Of a stretch of 64,000 nt of DNA, positions 15,832 through 24,756 are shown piece by piece; position 1 is the stretch's first letter, and every line of letters begins with the position of its first letter. The position numbers and the translations under genes were made by a program. The stretch lies in NCBI GenBank assembly GCA_025360015.1, contig JANYCZ010000011.1:62001-126000 (forward strand), written 5' to 3'. Source of the DNA: Verrucomicrobiota bacterium. Its GTDB lineage: Bacteria > Verrucomicrobiota > Verrucomicrobiia > Verrucomicrobiales > Verrucomicrobiaceae. Below the pieces are notes generated by a model, which saw only the letters and a list, made by a program, of their open reading frames with translations, did no database searches and had not been told where the DNA came from.

Positions 15832-16698
15832 ATGCACCGTCCTCCCTTCGTCATTCGTGTCCTTGTCGTCTGCCTGTTCGCGGCATTGTCTTGTGCATTC
15901 GCTGCGGAGACCCCGACAGCAATCCCTGGGCAGCGGATCTTTTATACGGGGCACAGCTTTCACATGTTTGTGCCGGGGATGATTGAAGAGATGGTCAAGA
16001 CCCTGGACATTCAAGGTCACAAACTGGTGGGCAAACAAGGCATCGGTGGTTCCAGGGTGATCCAGCACTGGGAGCTGGCGGATGACAAAAACTTGGCGAA
16101 GCAGGCGCTCATGCGCGGAGATGTGGATGTCTTCACGATGGCACCGCACTTGCTCATCCCGGATGAAGGCATCACGAATTTTGTGAACCTGGGGCTGGAG
16201 CACAATCCCCACATGCGCTTTCTCGTGCAGGGTTCCTGGTATCCCTTCGACCTGCCGGCACCCGAGCGCGGTCAGCCGGACCGGCGCATCAAGGACAACG
16301 CGCAGCGTGACACCGTGAAGATCGAGGATTTGCAAGCAGCCCTCGATGGCTGGCGCGCGAAGATCGAAGCGCAAGTCGCTGGACTCAACCAACAGCACGG
16401 CAAGCCGTGTGTGTTCATCGTGCCTGTGGGATATGCGGTGCTGAAGCTGCGTGCCATGGTGGTGGCGGGAGAGTTTCCTGGGATCACCCAGCAGTCCGCG
16501 CTGTTTCGCGATCCCATTGGGCATGGTCAGGGCCACATCATGGCCCTGGCGACTTACTGCAACTTCGCCGCGATCTATCGCATCAGCCCGGTGGGGCACA
16601 CGGCACCCGAGCGCAGCATCAATGCGGAGCAGCATGCGATTCTGCAAAAGATCGCGTGGGATACCGTGTCGAAGTATCCGCCAGCGGGAGTGAAGTGA
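15832..16698 (+). CDS. Secreted SGNH-hydrolase-like protein
   Basis: 288 residues with a signal peptide (1-24, ending FAAE). The first strand ends in IFYTGHSFHMF, occupying the place of the GDS/GNS nucleophile block, followed by KQGIGGSRVIQHWEL (block II glycine) and a C-terminal DPIGHGQGHIMALATYCNFAAIYRISPVG, which resembles the DxxH end of SGNH hydrolases and the common verrucomicrobial/planctomycete variant of this family. Members are esterases or deacetylases acting on carbohydrates. A ribosome-binding site (GGAG) precedes the start. The stop is 3 bases from the convergent histidine kinase gene. The fold is likely; the activity is inferred. Confidence 0.65.
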   Translation: MHRPPFVIRVLVVCLFAALSCAFAAETPTAIPGQRIFYTGHSFHMFVPGMIEEMVKTLDIQGHKLVGKQGIGGSRVIQHWELADDKNLAKQALMRGDVDVFTMAPHLLIPDEGITNFVNLGLEHNPHMRFLVQGSWYPFDLPAPERGQPDRRIKDNAQRDTVKIEDLQAALDGWRAKIEAQVAGLNQQHGKPCVFIVPVGYAVLKLRAMVVAGEFPGITQQSALFRDPIGHGQGHIMALATYCNFAAIYRISPVGHTAPERSINAEQHAILQKIAWDTVSKYPPAGVK

Positions 16699-16701
16699 GC
16701 G

Positions 16702-18063
16702 TCAGGCCGGCAGTGTGACGGTGAATGTCGTGCCTTGCTCCGGGTCACTCGTCACCTGGATGCTGCCGCCGTGGACCTGCACCATGGCTTTGGCGATGGC
16801 GAGGCCCAGGCCGGTGCGGCCGGTGTGGGAGCGTGCTTTGTCCACCCGGTAAAAGCGGTCAAAAATATGCGGCAGATCCTCCGCAGCGATGCCGGGGCCG
16901 GTATTGCGGACGGAGAGTGTGAGGGTGCTGCTGTTTTGCTGCGTCGTCACATGCACGGTGCCGCCGTCGTGGTTGTAGTGGACGGCATTGGAGAGGAGAT
17001 TGGTGATGACCTGTGCCAGGCGATCAGCATCGCAGGTGCCGATGGCGGAGTGGAGCTCTGCATGAAGGTGAATGCCGCGTGCTTCGGCCATCGGCTGGAT
17101 GAGTTCGATGCAATCTGCGGCGATCACCCCGAGATCACAGGGCTGACGCGTCGGTTTCTCCTGCCCGGCATCGAGGCGGGCTAGTTCCAGCAGGGAATCG
17201 ATGAGGCGGCGCATGCGGTTGGCGGCGCGCTCGCTGGCGGCGAAGGCCTCCTGGTGCTCGGGATTGTCGCAGGTGCTGCCGAGCCCGTATTGCGCATGGG
17301 CCAGGATGACGCTGACAGGAGTGCGGAGTTCGTGCGCGGCATCGGCGGTGAAATGAGCCTGCTGGGTGAAGGCGGCATCGAGGCGGGCAAAGGTGGAATT
17401 GAGCACTGCCACCAGCTGTCCGAGTTCGCTGCCGGAGGCGGAGCTGGCGATGCGTTCGGTGAGATTGCCCGTGGCGATTTTTTGAGCCGCGGCGCTGATG
17501 TCGCGCACGGGCTGCAAGGCACGATGTACGAGAAAGGCACCGCCGATCAGGCCGACCAGCACGACCCCGCCACCAACAAGGGTCAGCCACCAGGCGAGGT
17601 GGCGGAGTTCAGCTGCATCGTGTTCGATGCGGTAGCCCACCAGAAGGCAGTCGCCGGGGGCGGGCTCCAGATAGGATTCGCGTAGCATGCCCCGTGTGCG
17701 CAGGCCTTGGGCGCTGTTGGTTTGCGGCAGCGGAATATCGGCTGGTGCCGTGCTCGAACGCAGCTCCACGCCACTCGTGCGGAGCCAGACGACGTAGTAA
17801 AAGCCGCCGCTGCCCGCTTGATCAAACAGCGCGGCATATTCTGGCTGGAGATCGAACCTCTGTCGTGGGGGGCGTGCGTTCTGCACGGGATGCCGCGATC
17901 TGGAAAGCACCTGCAGGCGGCGCTGCAGCTCTTCCTCAACCCGGCGGGACTTGAGTTCGCTTTCCACCCGGTAGATCGCCGCGCCAAAGCCTGCCAGCAC
18001 GGTGACCAGCAGCAGGCCATGCCAGATTTGCAACCGCCAGCGGATGGATTGGAAGTGCTTCAT
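16702..18063 (-). CDS. Sensor histidine kinase (heavy-metal/CusS-like class)
   Basis: 453 residues. Two membrane segments (about 12-31 and 158-180) flank a periplasmic domain of roughly 125 residues. A HAMP linker (RALQPVRDISAAAQKIATGNLTERI) leads to the phosphoacceptor helix FTADAAHELRTPVSVILAHAQ with H244, then the HATPase boxes (VITNLLSNAVHYN, RNTGPGIAAEDLPHIFDRFYRVD, GRTGLGLAIAKAMV). This arrangement and the ADAAHELRTP box are those of CusS/IrlS-type metal sensors. It overlaps the upstream regulator gene by 4 bases (ATGA). The divergent neighbours, a CpxP/Spy-like protein and a multicopper oxidase, support a copper- or envelope-stress role, but the metal is not shown by sequence. Confidence 0.9.
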   Translation of the reverse strand: MKHFQSIRWRLQIWHGLLLVTVLAGFGAAIYRVESELKSRRVEEELQRRLQVLSRSRHPVQNARPPRQRFDLQPEYAALFDQAGSGGFYYVVWLRTSGVELRSSTAPADIPLPQTNSAQGLRTRGMLRESYLEPAPGDCLLVGYRIEHDAAELRHLAWWLTLVGGGVVLVGLIGGAFLVHRALQPVRDISAAAQKIATGNLTERIASSASGSELGQLVAVLNSTFARLDAAFTQQAHFTADAAHELRTPVSVILAHAQYGLGSTCDNPEHQEAFAASERAANRMRRLIDSLLELARLDAGQEKPTRQPCDLGVIAADCIELIQPMAEARGIHLHAELHSAIGTCDADRLAQVITNLLSNAVHYNHDGGTVHVTTQQNSSTLTLSVRNTGPGIAAEDLPHIFDRFYRVDKARSHTGRTGLGLAIAKAMVQVHGGSIQVTSDPEQGTTFTVTLPA

Positions 18064-18710
18064 TCGATGCAGTAGCCATGACCACGGCGCGTGACGATGA
18101 AGTCTTGGCCGAGTTTTTTGCGCAGATTGTAAATGTGTACGTCTAGGATGTTGGAGAGGGTGGCCTCTTCCTCGTCGAACAGATGCTCATAGAGCGTGGT
18201 GCGGGAGGTGACTTTGCCACGGTGCAGGGCCAGATATTCCAGCACGACGTATTCACGAGCGGTGAGGGTGACCGGCTGGCCGTTGCGCGTGACGTTGCGT
18301 GAGGCGGTGTCCAGGCGGACATCACCGAGATCGAGCACGGTGCGTGACTGATTGGCACCACGACGGATGATCGCACGGAGGCGCGCGAAGAGCTCGGCGA
18401 TGTCGAACGGTTTGACGAGGTAATCGTCCGCGCCGATGTCGAGCCCGCGCACGCGGTCTGTTGTTCGATCTCGCGCGGTGAGAATGAGGACGGGCGTGGC
18501 CTTGGTTTTGCGCAGGCGTGCCAGCATCTCCCAGCCATCCAGAAGCGGGAGCATCATATCAAGAACGATGGCGTCGTAGTCGGTTGACTGTGCTTTGTAG
18601 AGCGCTTCCTCGCCGTCCGCAGCGCTGTCCGCAGCATAGCCTTCCTTGCGGGCGGCACGTACCAGCACGGAGAGGAGATCGGGTTCATCTTCGACAATGA
18701 GAAGGCGCAT
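18060..18710 (-). CDS. OmpR-family response regulator
   Basis: 216 residues from the ATG at 18710 (MRLLIVEDEPDLL). A longer frame reaching 18827 would run into the divergent control region and adds no conserved sequence. The receiver domain has E7/D8 and phosphoacceptor D51 in IVLDMMLP, with K in DDYLVKPF; the winged helix has VTLTAREYVVLEYLALHRGKVTSRTTLYEHLF and DVHIYNLRKKLGQDFIVTRRGHGYCIE. It is upstream of and coupled to its histidine kinase. Four CATTCAT motifs in the intergenic region to the right are its most likely binding sites. Confidence 0.92.
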   Translation of the reverse strand: MRLLIVEDEPDLLSVLVRAARKEGYAADSAADGEEALYKAQSTDYDAIVLDMMLPLLDGWEMLARLRKTKATPVLILTARDRTTDRVRGLDIGADDYLVKPFDIAELFARLRAIIRRGANQSRTVLDLGDVRLDTASRNVTRNGQPVTLTAREYVVLEYLALHRGKVTSRTTLYEHLFDEEEATLSNILDVHIYNLRKKLGQDFIVTRRGHGYCIE

Positions 18711-18770
18711 GGTGGCTGCTGCTAATGGATGAGGAACTGGCTCGTCATGGGAGCGGTATCGTACACCCAG

Positions 18771-18843
18771 AATGAATGCCAGATGAATGGCGGAGCTAAA
18801 AAATATTTGTTTTTCGAGGTGGCTCATTCATCGGCCATTCATC
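18771..18843. promoter_or_regulatory. Divergent operator: two inverted pairs of CATTCAT repeats with 11-base spacing
   Basis: On the minus strand CATTCATT (18771-18778) and CATTCATC (18782-18789) lie 11 bases apart. On the plus strand CATTCATC occurs at 18825-18832 and 18836-18843, again exactly 11 bases apart. Tandem half-sites one helical turn apart are the classic layout for OmpR/PhoB-type regulators. The two pairs face each other across an AT-rich core (TAAAAAATATTTGTTTTT) and lie between the regulator gene and the CpxP/Spy-like gene, so they could control both directions. A fifth related block, CATTCAGC, is at 18876-18883. Confidence 0.65.
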
Positions 18844-18916
18844 TAGCTTCAGGTAAAACATCGACGTTGACCAGCCATTCAGCGCTGGCGCAGCTCACCT
18901 TCAACCACCGCACGTC

Positions 18917-19810
18917 ATGAAACGAAATCTGATCGCATTCGCACTCACGCTCCACTTTGCCGCCTGCGCGGTCCTGGCCCAGGATGGGAAGCCGCAGCCA
19001 CCTCCTCCACCGCCGGGCGGGGGCGGCATTCGCCTGCTGCCACGCGGAGCCGACAAAGAGCTGAACCTCACGGCGGAGCAGAGCCAGCAGTTGAAAGACC
19101 TGGAGGTCGAGGTGAAGGCGAAGGTGGAGAAAATTTTAACGCCTGCGCAGGTGGAGCAGCTCCGGGCCATGCGTCCGCAACCTCCCGGCGGCGGCAGCCG
19201 TGGTGAGCCGCGCCCAGCGCCTGCCGGAGAGAAAGGCGAAGCCAAGAGCACGACCACCCGCCCGCCCGCAGAGGCGACTGCGGAAAGTGGCAAGACCCTG
19301 CCAGCCGGCGTCACACGCGTGCCCGTTGTGTTCAGCGGTGGGCATGAGACAGATCCTGTCGATCACGGCCGCCCGGTGGTGCTTGTCGCCGCGGCTTTGG
19401 GAGTGAAGCCGGAGGTGTTTCGCGACGCCTTCAGCAACGTGCATCCGGCAGGTCCGGGCAGCGGTGGCCCGTCTGACAGCGAAGCCCGCGCGAACAAGGC
19501 CGTCCTCATGAATGCACTCGGCAAACACGGGGTGAGCAATGAGCGGCTCAATGAGGTTTCCAATTTCTACCGCTACCCACCAGGCTCACGCAATCTTTGG
19601 AAGAATCAGCCTGCCGCCGCCAGCGCGCTGGTGAAAGACGGTGCGATCATCGGCTATGAAGTCACCAGCGGTGGCTACGGCTACACGACTTCGCCCACGG
19701 TCACCGTTCCAGGAATTACTGGCGCTCCTGCCAAGGTGGAAATCGCCTATGGCAAGGACATGGAGGCCAACGGCTCCGTGGCAGCTATCACGCTAGCGAA
19801 TGCCCAGTAA
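18917..19810 (+). CDS. Secreted protein with Spy/CpxP-like LTxxQ motif
   Basis: 297 residues with a signal peptide (1-21, ending VLAQ). A Pro/Gly-rich linker is followed by LNLTAEQSQQLKDLEVEVKAKVEKILTPAQVEQLRAM (about 49-87), which has the paired LTxxQ pattern of periplasmic Spy/CpxP/ZraP-type sensors. A second Pro-rich linker separates a C-terminal domain (about 135-290) that I do not recognise (GRPVVLVAAALGVKPEVFRDAFSNVHPAGPG; DGAIIGYEVTSGGYGYTTSPTVTV). The last part resembles a beta-rich surface segment. It stands directly behind the CATTCAT operators and 9 bases before the multicopper oxidase, with which it is probably cotranscribed. A periplasmic stress or metal sensor/chaperone is a reasonable guess. 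Confidence 0.6.
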   Translation: MKRNLIAFALTLHFAACAVLAQDGKPQPPPPPPGGGGIRLLPRGADKELNLTAEQSQQLKDLEVEVKAKVEKILTPAQVEQLRAMRPQPPGGGSRGEPRPAPAGEKGEAKSTTTRPPAEATAESGKTLPAGVTRVPVVFSGGHETDPVDHGRPVVLVAAALGVKPEVFRDAFSNVHPAGPGSGGPSDSEARANKAVLMNALGKHGVSNERLNEVSNFYRYPPGSRNLWKNQPAAASALVKDGAIIGYEVTSGGYGYTTSPTVTVPGITGAPAKVEIAYGKDMEANGSVAAITLANAQ

Positions 19811-19819
19811 CACCGCACC

Positions 19820-22800
19820 ATGAACTCCCCTCTCAGACTGCTCGCGAGAAATGGCAGGGCTGCGGCCCTCACGGCTCTCTTGTCGGTGGCGGGCCCGTCG
19901 GCGCTGCTGCGTGCAGCGCCGACCATCACGGCCGTCGCGAACAATCCGCCCGCCCCGGGCAACTTCGACAATGTCACCGTCAGCGCGAATGTGCAGCCGT
20001 CTGCCGGCACCACAATTTCGCAGGTGCAGATGACGTATGGCGTGGGTGCGGTCACGACGGGTACGGTGATGAGGGAGACGATGACCATCACGCCGTCCAC
20101 CACATCGTGGAATGGCACGGGGGGGCAGAATGTGTGGACGCCGACAGCAGTGCGCAATGCGGGCGATGTCAAACAACGCTCCACTACGGCGAATCACACC
20201 GTGCCGGTGGTCCTCAACAGCGGGACGACTACCAGTGGAAGCACCAGCGTTACATGTGCCAGCACTGCCAGCGTCTGGCCAGGCATGAGCATCAGCGGTA
20301 CAAACATCGCTGCGGGAACCACCATTGCTTCCATCACCAACGCTACGACGCTGGTGGTCAGCGCGGCCGCCACCGGCAGCGGCACGGGTTTGTCTCTGAC
20401 ATCTGCGGGCGTGACGCTGACGAGTTGCACCACTGCGACCGGCAGCCCCAATGTTTCCTGCGCGAGTACTGTCGGACTTGTCGTCGGGATGGGGATCACC
20501 GGCGTGACGACCAATCCCAACAACCCTGCCGTGCAGTCGATCACGGATGGGACGAGTTTTGTGCTCAGCGCGAATGTCACCACCGGGGCCACGGGACTCA
20601 CGCTGACCGCATCCGGATGCGGCGCGGAACTGAATACAGGCACGGTGAATTACACCGATACGATGATCACCACCGCGAATGCGATCAACGCGGGCGCGGC
20701 GAGTGCGGGCAATGTGGAATTTTATGTGCGTACCTCCGACCTCATTTCCGGCAATGGGTGGACCTTTCAAGTCTCCCCCGATGGCGGTTCGACCTGGAAC
20801 AGCCGTGTCAGCGAGAATTACGCGGGCAGCACGGTGAGCCTGACGAACTGCACGCTAAACGCCACGACGACCGTCACCTGCGCGAGCACCACGGGCCTCG
20901 CGCCAGGGATGACTGTGCAAGGCGCAGCCCTGCGCCTGACCAACTGCGGAACGACGAGCGCGAGCACCACTGTCACCTGCGCCGACACCACCGGACTCGC
21001 CGTGGGAATGTATGTGACGGCGAACGGGATCCCCGCCAACACGCGGGTCGTTTCCATCGTGACCAACACCTCGTTTGCTCTGAGCGGCAATGCGAACGCG
21101 TCCGCCACCGTGAGCGTGCTGGCGAACTACCTCAATGCGAACACCACGATCGCCTCCGTCACCAATGGGACGACCTTCGTGCTCAGTGCCACGTCCTTTT
21201 ACTCGGGCACGGGGCTGGCGCTGGACGCCACGACGATCAACCACGGCTTCACCCTCAAGCATTACGATCTGGCCGCTGCCGAAATGACCAGCACGATGAA
21301 GATGCGGTTTCAGTTCAGCGGCTACAACGCCGTGGGTCCTGCGCGCCAGCCTGTGTGCGATATTGACGACGTTATTGTGGTGCTGACGACGGGAACCCCG
21401 CCCGTGACACTGGTCATGCAAGGTGCAGGGGCTGTTTACAGCGCGGTCATTCCAGCCCAGACAGGAGGCACCACGGTGACCTATTCCGTCTCCGCTCAGG
21501 ACAGTGCCGCAGCCACGACGACGAGCAGCAGCAACTCCTACACCGTGGCCACGGTGGCGCCGGTGCTCTCGGTCTCACCTGCTGCCGGTTTTACCGTCAA
21601 CGGGGTGATGGGTGGTCCGGTCACCGCCAGCACCAGCTATACTTTGCTGAACAGCGGCACTGGCTCACTGAACTGGACTGCGGGGAAGACTGCGGCCTGG
21701 CTCACGCTTTCCAGCACCAGCGGCACACTGGCGGCGAACAGCAGCACGAGCGTCACCGCCTCGATTAACAGCGCGGCCAACAGTCTGGCTGCGGGCACTT
21801 ACACGGACACACTCACCTTTACCAATGCCACCAGTGGCACAGGAAATACCACACGTGCAGCGAGCTTGAGCATCGTCAGCCCGCCTGCTGCGCCCGTGCT
21901 CGGCACTTTGGCTGCTTTTGCGCAGGGTACTGGCAAGACGCTGTCGTGGGCTGCTGTATCGGGTGCTGCGAGCTATACCTTGCAGGTATCTGCCACGGCT
22001 GACTTTGCCTCTCCGCTGGCTTCGCAGACAGTGACGAGTCCGACCGCTGGCTTTTCCAATCTGACCAGTGGGGTGACGTATTACTATCGCGTCCTCGCCA
22101 CGAATGTGGCGGGCTCTTCGGTGTATAGCAATGTGGTCTCGACCGCCCAGGACAGCGTGCCACCTACTGTTGCCATCAGCACTCCTACGGTGGCTACCAG
22201 CACTGCCGTGAACAGCATCACGGTGACAGGCACCAGCTCTGACAGCCTTTCGGGCATCGCTGCGGTGCGGGTCAATAATGTCTTCGCCACCAGCAGCAAC
22301 AGTTTTGCCACATGGACTGCAACCGTGCCGCTGGGCTTTGGCACCAATGCCATCACCGCCACAGCCTCCGACAATGCGGGCAACAACACGACGACTGCGG
22401 CAGTCCTGGTCACGCTCACCACCGCGCAGACTTACAATCCGCTCTACATTCCCTACACGATGACGGGCTCGACGTTCAATCTCACGCTGGATACCAACTC
22501 GAAGCAGTTCTTCAGCGGCCCGCTGACGCAGACCTACGGCTACAACAACCACCTGTTCTGGGGGCCGACGCTGATCATGAAGAAGGGCGACTTTGTGAGG
22601 GTGAACATCAAGAACAACCTTCCCGACACCACGACGACGCACTGGCACGGCTTTCACATTCCTGCGATCATGGACGGCGGCCCGCATGAAACGATCCCCG
22701 CAGGCACGACATGGTCGCCTTCCTTCTACATCAAGAACCAGGCGGCCACGTATTGGTACCATCCGCACCTCCATACCACCACACAACTGCAGCTTACCAT

Positions 22801-24043
22801 GGGCGCGGGTGGTTTGATCATCATCCAAGACGACCAGGAGGCCGCGCTGACGCTGCCGCGTACGTATGGCGTGGACGACTTCCCCATCGTGCTCACCAGC
22901 CGCCGCACCCAGGGTGCGGGCGCCAATGCCAATCAATTCGCGACGAATGGAGCGTTTGGCGACTTCATGCTCGTGAACGGTACGCTGAGTCCGCAGGTGA
23001 GTCTGCCAGCCCAGATCGTCCGCCTGCGGATTCTTAATGCGGAGATCGCACGTAATCACAACCTCGGCTTCAGCGACGGCCGTACCTTCTATGTCATCGG
23101 CACGGACGGCGGCCTGCTGAACGCACCCGTTCCTGTGACACGGATGGTGATGGCCGTAGCGGAACGCTACGAAATCTTGGTGGACTTGCGTGGCGTGACG
23201 CCAGGGACCTCCCTGGATCTGATGACGTACAATTCGAACCAGGCGGCGGGCTATTCCGGCGGGCAGGTGGGCACCACCGGCGCCAATGGCAGCCTGCTGA
23301 ACAACATCGACTTCGTCGATCTGCACATCAACGTTGTCGCAGCCACGGCCAGCCCTGTTACCACCATCCCGACAACACTGGCGAACAACGTTTATTGGAC
23401 GAGCGCAGACGTCACGAAGAACCGGACTGTGAATCTGACGGGCATCAACGGCGCACCGCTCAGCTTTGACAATCTGGTTTACAGCCCCTCCGTGATCAAC
23501 CAAACCGTGAGCTACAATGCGGTGGAGCAGTGGACTCTCGCGAATGTTTCCAATCTCTCCCATTCTTTCCACATTCACGATATTCAGTTTTATCTCACGT
23601 CGGTTCCAGGCGGCATCCCGGCCTACATGCAGGGGTGGAAGGACACCTTTTATACGCCGTCGGGGTCGAGCATTTCCTTCATCACCAAGTTTTCTGATTT
23701 CGCCAGCAACTCGAATCCCTTCATGTTTCACTGCCACTTTTTGCAGCATGAAGATGCGGGGCTGATGGGTCAGTTTCTGGTGCAGAACAATGCCGTCGAA
23801 GATTTGGCGGTGGCCAGCTTTACCCGACAAGGCACGAACCCGGCAGTCACCCTGCAGGTCAACTCTACCCCCGGCACGACTTACACGCTGCAATACTCGC
23901 CGGATATGACGACCAGCAGCTGGATCGATGTCAGCTCGGTGACGAGTGATGGCACATCCGTGAGTTTCACCGAAACGGATTCAAGCCGTCTCGGCCAGGC
24001 ACGTGGCTTTTACCGCGTGATCATTCCCGTGATCAGCCAGTAA
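19820..24043 (+). CDS. Giant secreted multicopper oxidase with N-terminal adhesin-like repeats
   Basis: 1407 residues with a signal region at 1-31. Residues 1-870 are Ser/Thr/Gly-rich beta domains: a choice-of-anchor-like sandwich interrupted by repeats, a BACON-like segment (SVSPAAGFTVNGVMGG, WLTLSSTSGTLAANSSTSVTASI), an FN3-like domain (GKTLSWAAVSGAASYTLQVSATADF) and an Ig-like domain. From about 870 a complete cupredoxin multicopper oxidase follows, with all four copper motifs: HWHGFH (941-946), HPHLH (981-985), HSFHIH (1248-1253) and HCHFLQH (1304-1310). The end (YTLQYSPDMTTSSWIDV...GFYRV) resembles a C-terminal domain common on verrucomicrobial secreted proteins. It would oxidise Cu(I), phenols or other substrates outside the cytoplasm. 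Its place behind a two-component operator and a Spy-like gene suggests copper detoxification. Confidence 0.85.
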   Translation: MNSPLRLLARNGRAAALTALLSVAGPSALLRAAPTITAVANNPPAPGNFDNVTVSANVQPSAGTTISQVQMTYGVGAVTTGTVMRETMTITPSTTSWNGTGGQNVWTPTAVRNAGDVKQRSTTANHTVPVVLNSGTTTSGSTSVTCASTASVWPGMSISGTNIAAGTTIASITNATTLVVSAAATGSGTGLSLTSAGVTLTSCTTATGSPNVSCASTVGLVVGMGITGVTTNPNNPAVQSITDGTSFVLSANVTTGATGLTLTASGCGAELNTGTVNYTDTMITTANAINAGAASAGNVEFYVRTSDLISGNGWTFQVSPDGGSTWNSRVSENYAGSTVSLTNCTLNATTTVTCASTTGLAPGMTVQGAALRLTNCGTTSASTTVTCADTTGLAVGMYVTANGIPANTRVVSIVTNTSFALSGNANASATVSVLANYLNANTTIASVTNGTTFVLSATSFYSGTGLALDATTINHGFTLKHYDLAAAEMTSTMKMRFQFSGYNAVGPARQPVCDIDDVIVVLTTGTPPVTLVMQGAGAVYSAVIPAQTGGTTVTYSVSAQDSAAATTTSSSNSYTVATVAPVLSVSPAAGFTVNGVMGGPVTASTSYTLLNSGTGSLNWTAGKTAAWLTLSSTSGTLAANSSTSVTASINSAANSLAAGTYTDTLTFTNATSGTGNTTRAASLSIVSPPAAPVLGTLAAFAQGTGKTLSWAAVSGAASYTLQVSATADFASPLASQTVTSPTAGFSNLTSGVTYYYRVLATNVAGSSVYSNVVSTAQDSVPPTVAISTPTVATSTAVNSITVTGTSSDSLSGIAAVRVNNVFATSSNSFATWTATVPLGFGTNAITATASDNAGNNTTTAAVLVTLTTAQTYNPLYIPYTMTGSTFNLTLDTNSKQFFSGPLTQTYGYNNHLFWGPTLIMKKGDFVRVNIKNNLPDTTTTHWHGFHIPAIMDGGPHETIPAGTTWSPSFYIKNQAATYWYHPHLHTTTQLQLTMGAGGLIIIQDDQEAALTLPRTYGVDDFPIVLTSRRTQGAGANANQFATNGAFGDFMLVNGTLSPQVSLPAQIVRLRILNAEIARNHNLGFSDGRTFYVIGTDGGLLNAPVPVTRMVMAVAERYEILVDLRGVTPGTSLDLMTYNSNQAAGYSGGQVGTTGANGSLLNNIDFVDLHINVVAATASPVTTIPTTLANNVYWTSADVTKNRTVNLTGINGAPLSFDNLVYSPSVINQTVSYNAVEQWTLANVSNLSHSFHIHDIQFYLTSVPGGIPAYMQGWKDTFYTPSGSSISFITKFSDFASNSNPFMFHCHFLQHEDAGLMGQFLVQNNAVEDLAVASFTRQGTNPAVTLQVNSTPGTTYTLQYSPDMTTSSWIDVSSVTSDGTSVSFTETDSSRLGQARGFYRVIIPVISQ
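20213..21232 (+). repeat. Nested copies of a ~60-residue unit inside the multicopper oxidase
   Basis: Four related units share the pattern (L)TxC-T-T...VxCAST-xGL-xxGMxVxG ... TTIASITNxTxFVLSA. Two complete units stand in tandem (about 20213-20400 and 20408-20610). A third begins at 20840 and is cut after VQGA; a fourth unit (20936-21124) sits inside it; and the missing second half of the third unit resumes at 21125-21232 (NANTTIASVTNGTTFVLSA). The block also splits a surrounding beta-sandwich domain. Identified by eye from the protein; boundaries are approximate. Confidence 0.7.
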
Positions 24044-24058
24044 GGCTGTGCTGGAGGC

Positions 24059-24667
24059 TCAAATCAAAGTCAGCATTCCGAACGACGCGGGCACATGGAA
24101 GTCCGGGCGTTCGGTCTGCGGATTGACCCAGGGCATCCAGCCGGAATGAACGGTGCCATCGGGCCGGTGATGAAACTCCGCGCGGTAGAGGCCCGCGATG
24201 AGTTCGGATGAGCCGGGCTTGAGCACCTTCAAAGCCCGCAGAGTGTCGAGCGGCAGGCTGCCGGTGACGGTGTAGCGATTGCCTTCGATGTTCGCGGTGA
24301 GTTGCAGGCCTGCGCACTGCCAGTCCCAGTTCATCTCACGGTAGAAATTCGCCTCGTAGGCCAGCACGTCACCACGCGGAGACATTTCGAGGCAGTAGTA
24401 GGGCTTCAGGTTCAGATCGGGGGTGAAGAAGATTTCGACGCGGTCAGAACCGAGGACGCGCTCATTGGATGTGGGAGCGTGTGGCAGCACAAGATCTTCG
24501 TCCACGCAGTCGAAGCGGAAATGGAGATGTGTTTCGTCCCAGAGAGCACGGAACTCGGTGAGTGGGGCGGTGCGGGTTTCCCAAGGGAAGGTGAAATCGG
24601 TCAGCAAATGGGCATCAGACCAGTTCAGACCTGAATCGGACACATGGCGGACGGGGTAATGCTGCAT
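24059..24667 (-). CDS. CBM9-like (carbohydrate-binding/DOMON-type) protein, no signal peptide
   Basis: 202 residues. The sequence has the features of the family 9 carbohydrate-binding-like proteins: FPWETRTAPLTEFRALWDETHLHFRFDCVDEDL, SDRVEIFFTPD, YYCLEMSPRGDVLAYEANFYREMNWDWQ, and YTVTGSLPLDTLRAL. No export signal is visible, which is common for this stand-alone form. Function is binding of a sugar or related small molecule, by family only. It is convergent with the multicopper oxidase (15-base gap) and divergent from the flavoprotein gene, 89 bases away, where their promoters must lie. Confidence 0.7.
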   Translation of the reverse strand: MQHYPVRHVSDSGLNWSDAHLLTDFTFPWETRTAPLTEFRALWDETHLHFRFDCVDEDLVLPHAPTSNERVLGSDRVEIFFTPDLNLKPYYCLEMSPRGDVLAYEANFYREMNWDWQCAGLQLTANIEGNRYTVTGSLPLDTLRALKVLKPGSSELIAGLYRAEFHHRPDGTVHSGWMPWVNPQTERPDFHVPASFGMLTLI

Positions 24668-24756
24668 GCAGCAGTGTTGGCGCGGTCGGCTGCCGGTTCA
24701 ATCAGCGGGAAAAGAAATGGTGTCCAAAACCGTCCTGATGGAGACTTCTTTTCACC

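Noticed and set aside
21665-23893. Very long antisense open frame (over 740 codons) opposite the multicopper oxidase
   Set aside because: GC-rich coding DNA leaves long antisense frames open. The translation is Arg/His/Gly-rich without any family pattern, while the plus strand carries the copper motifs.
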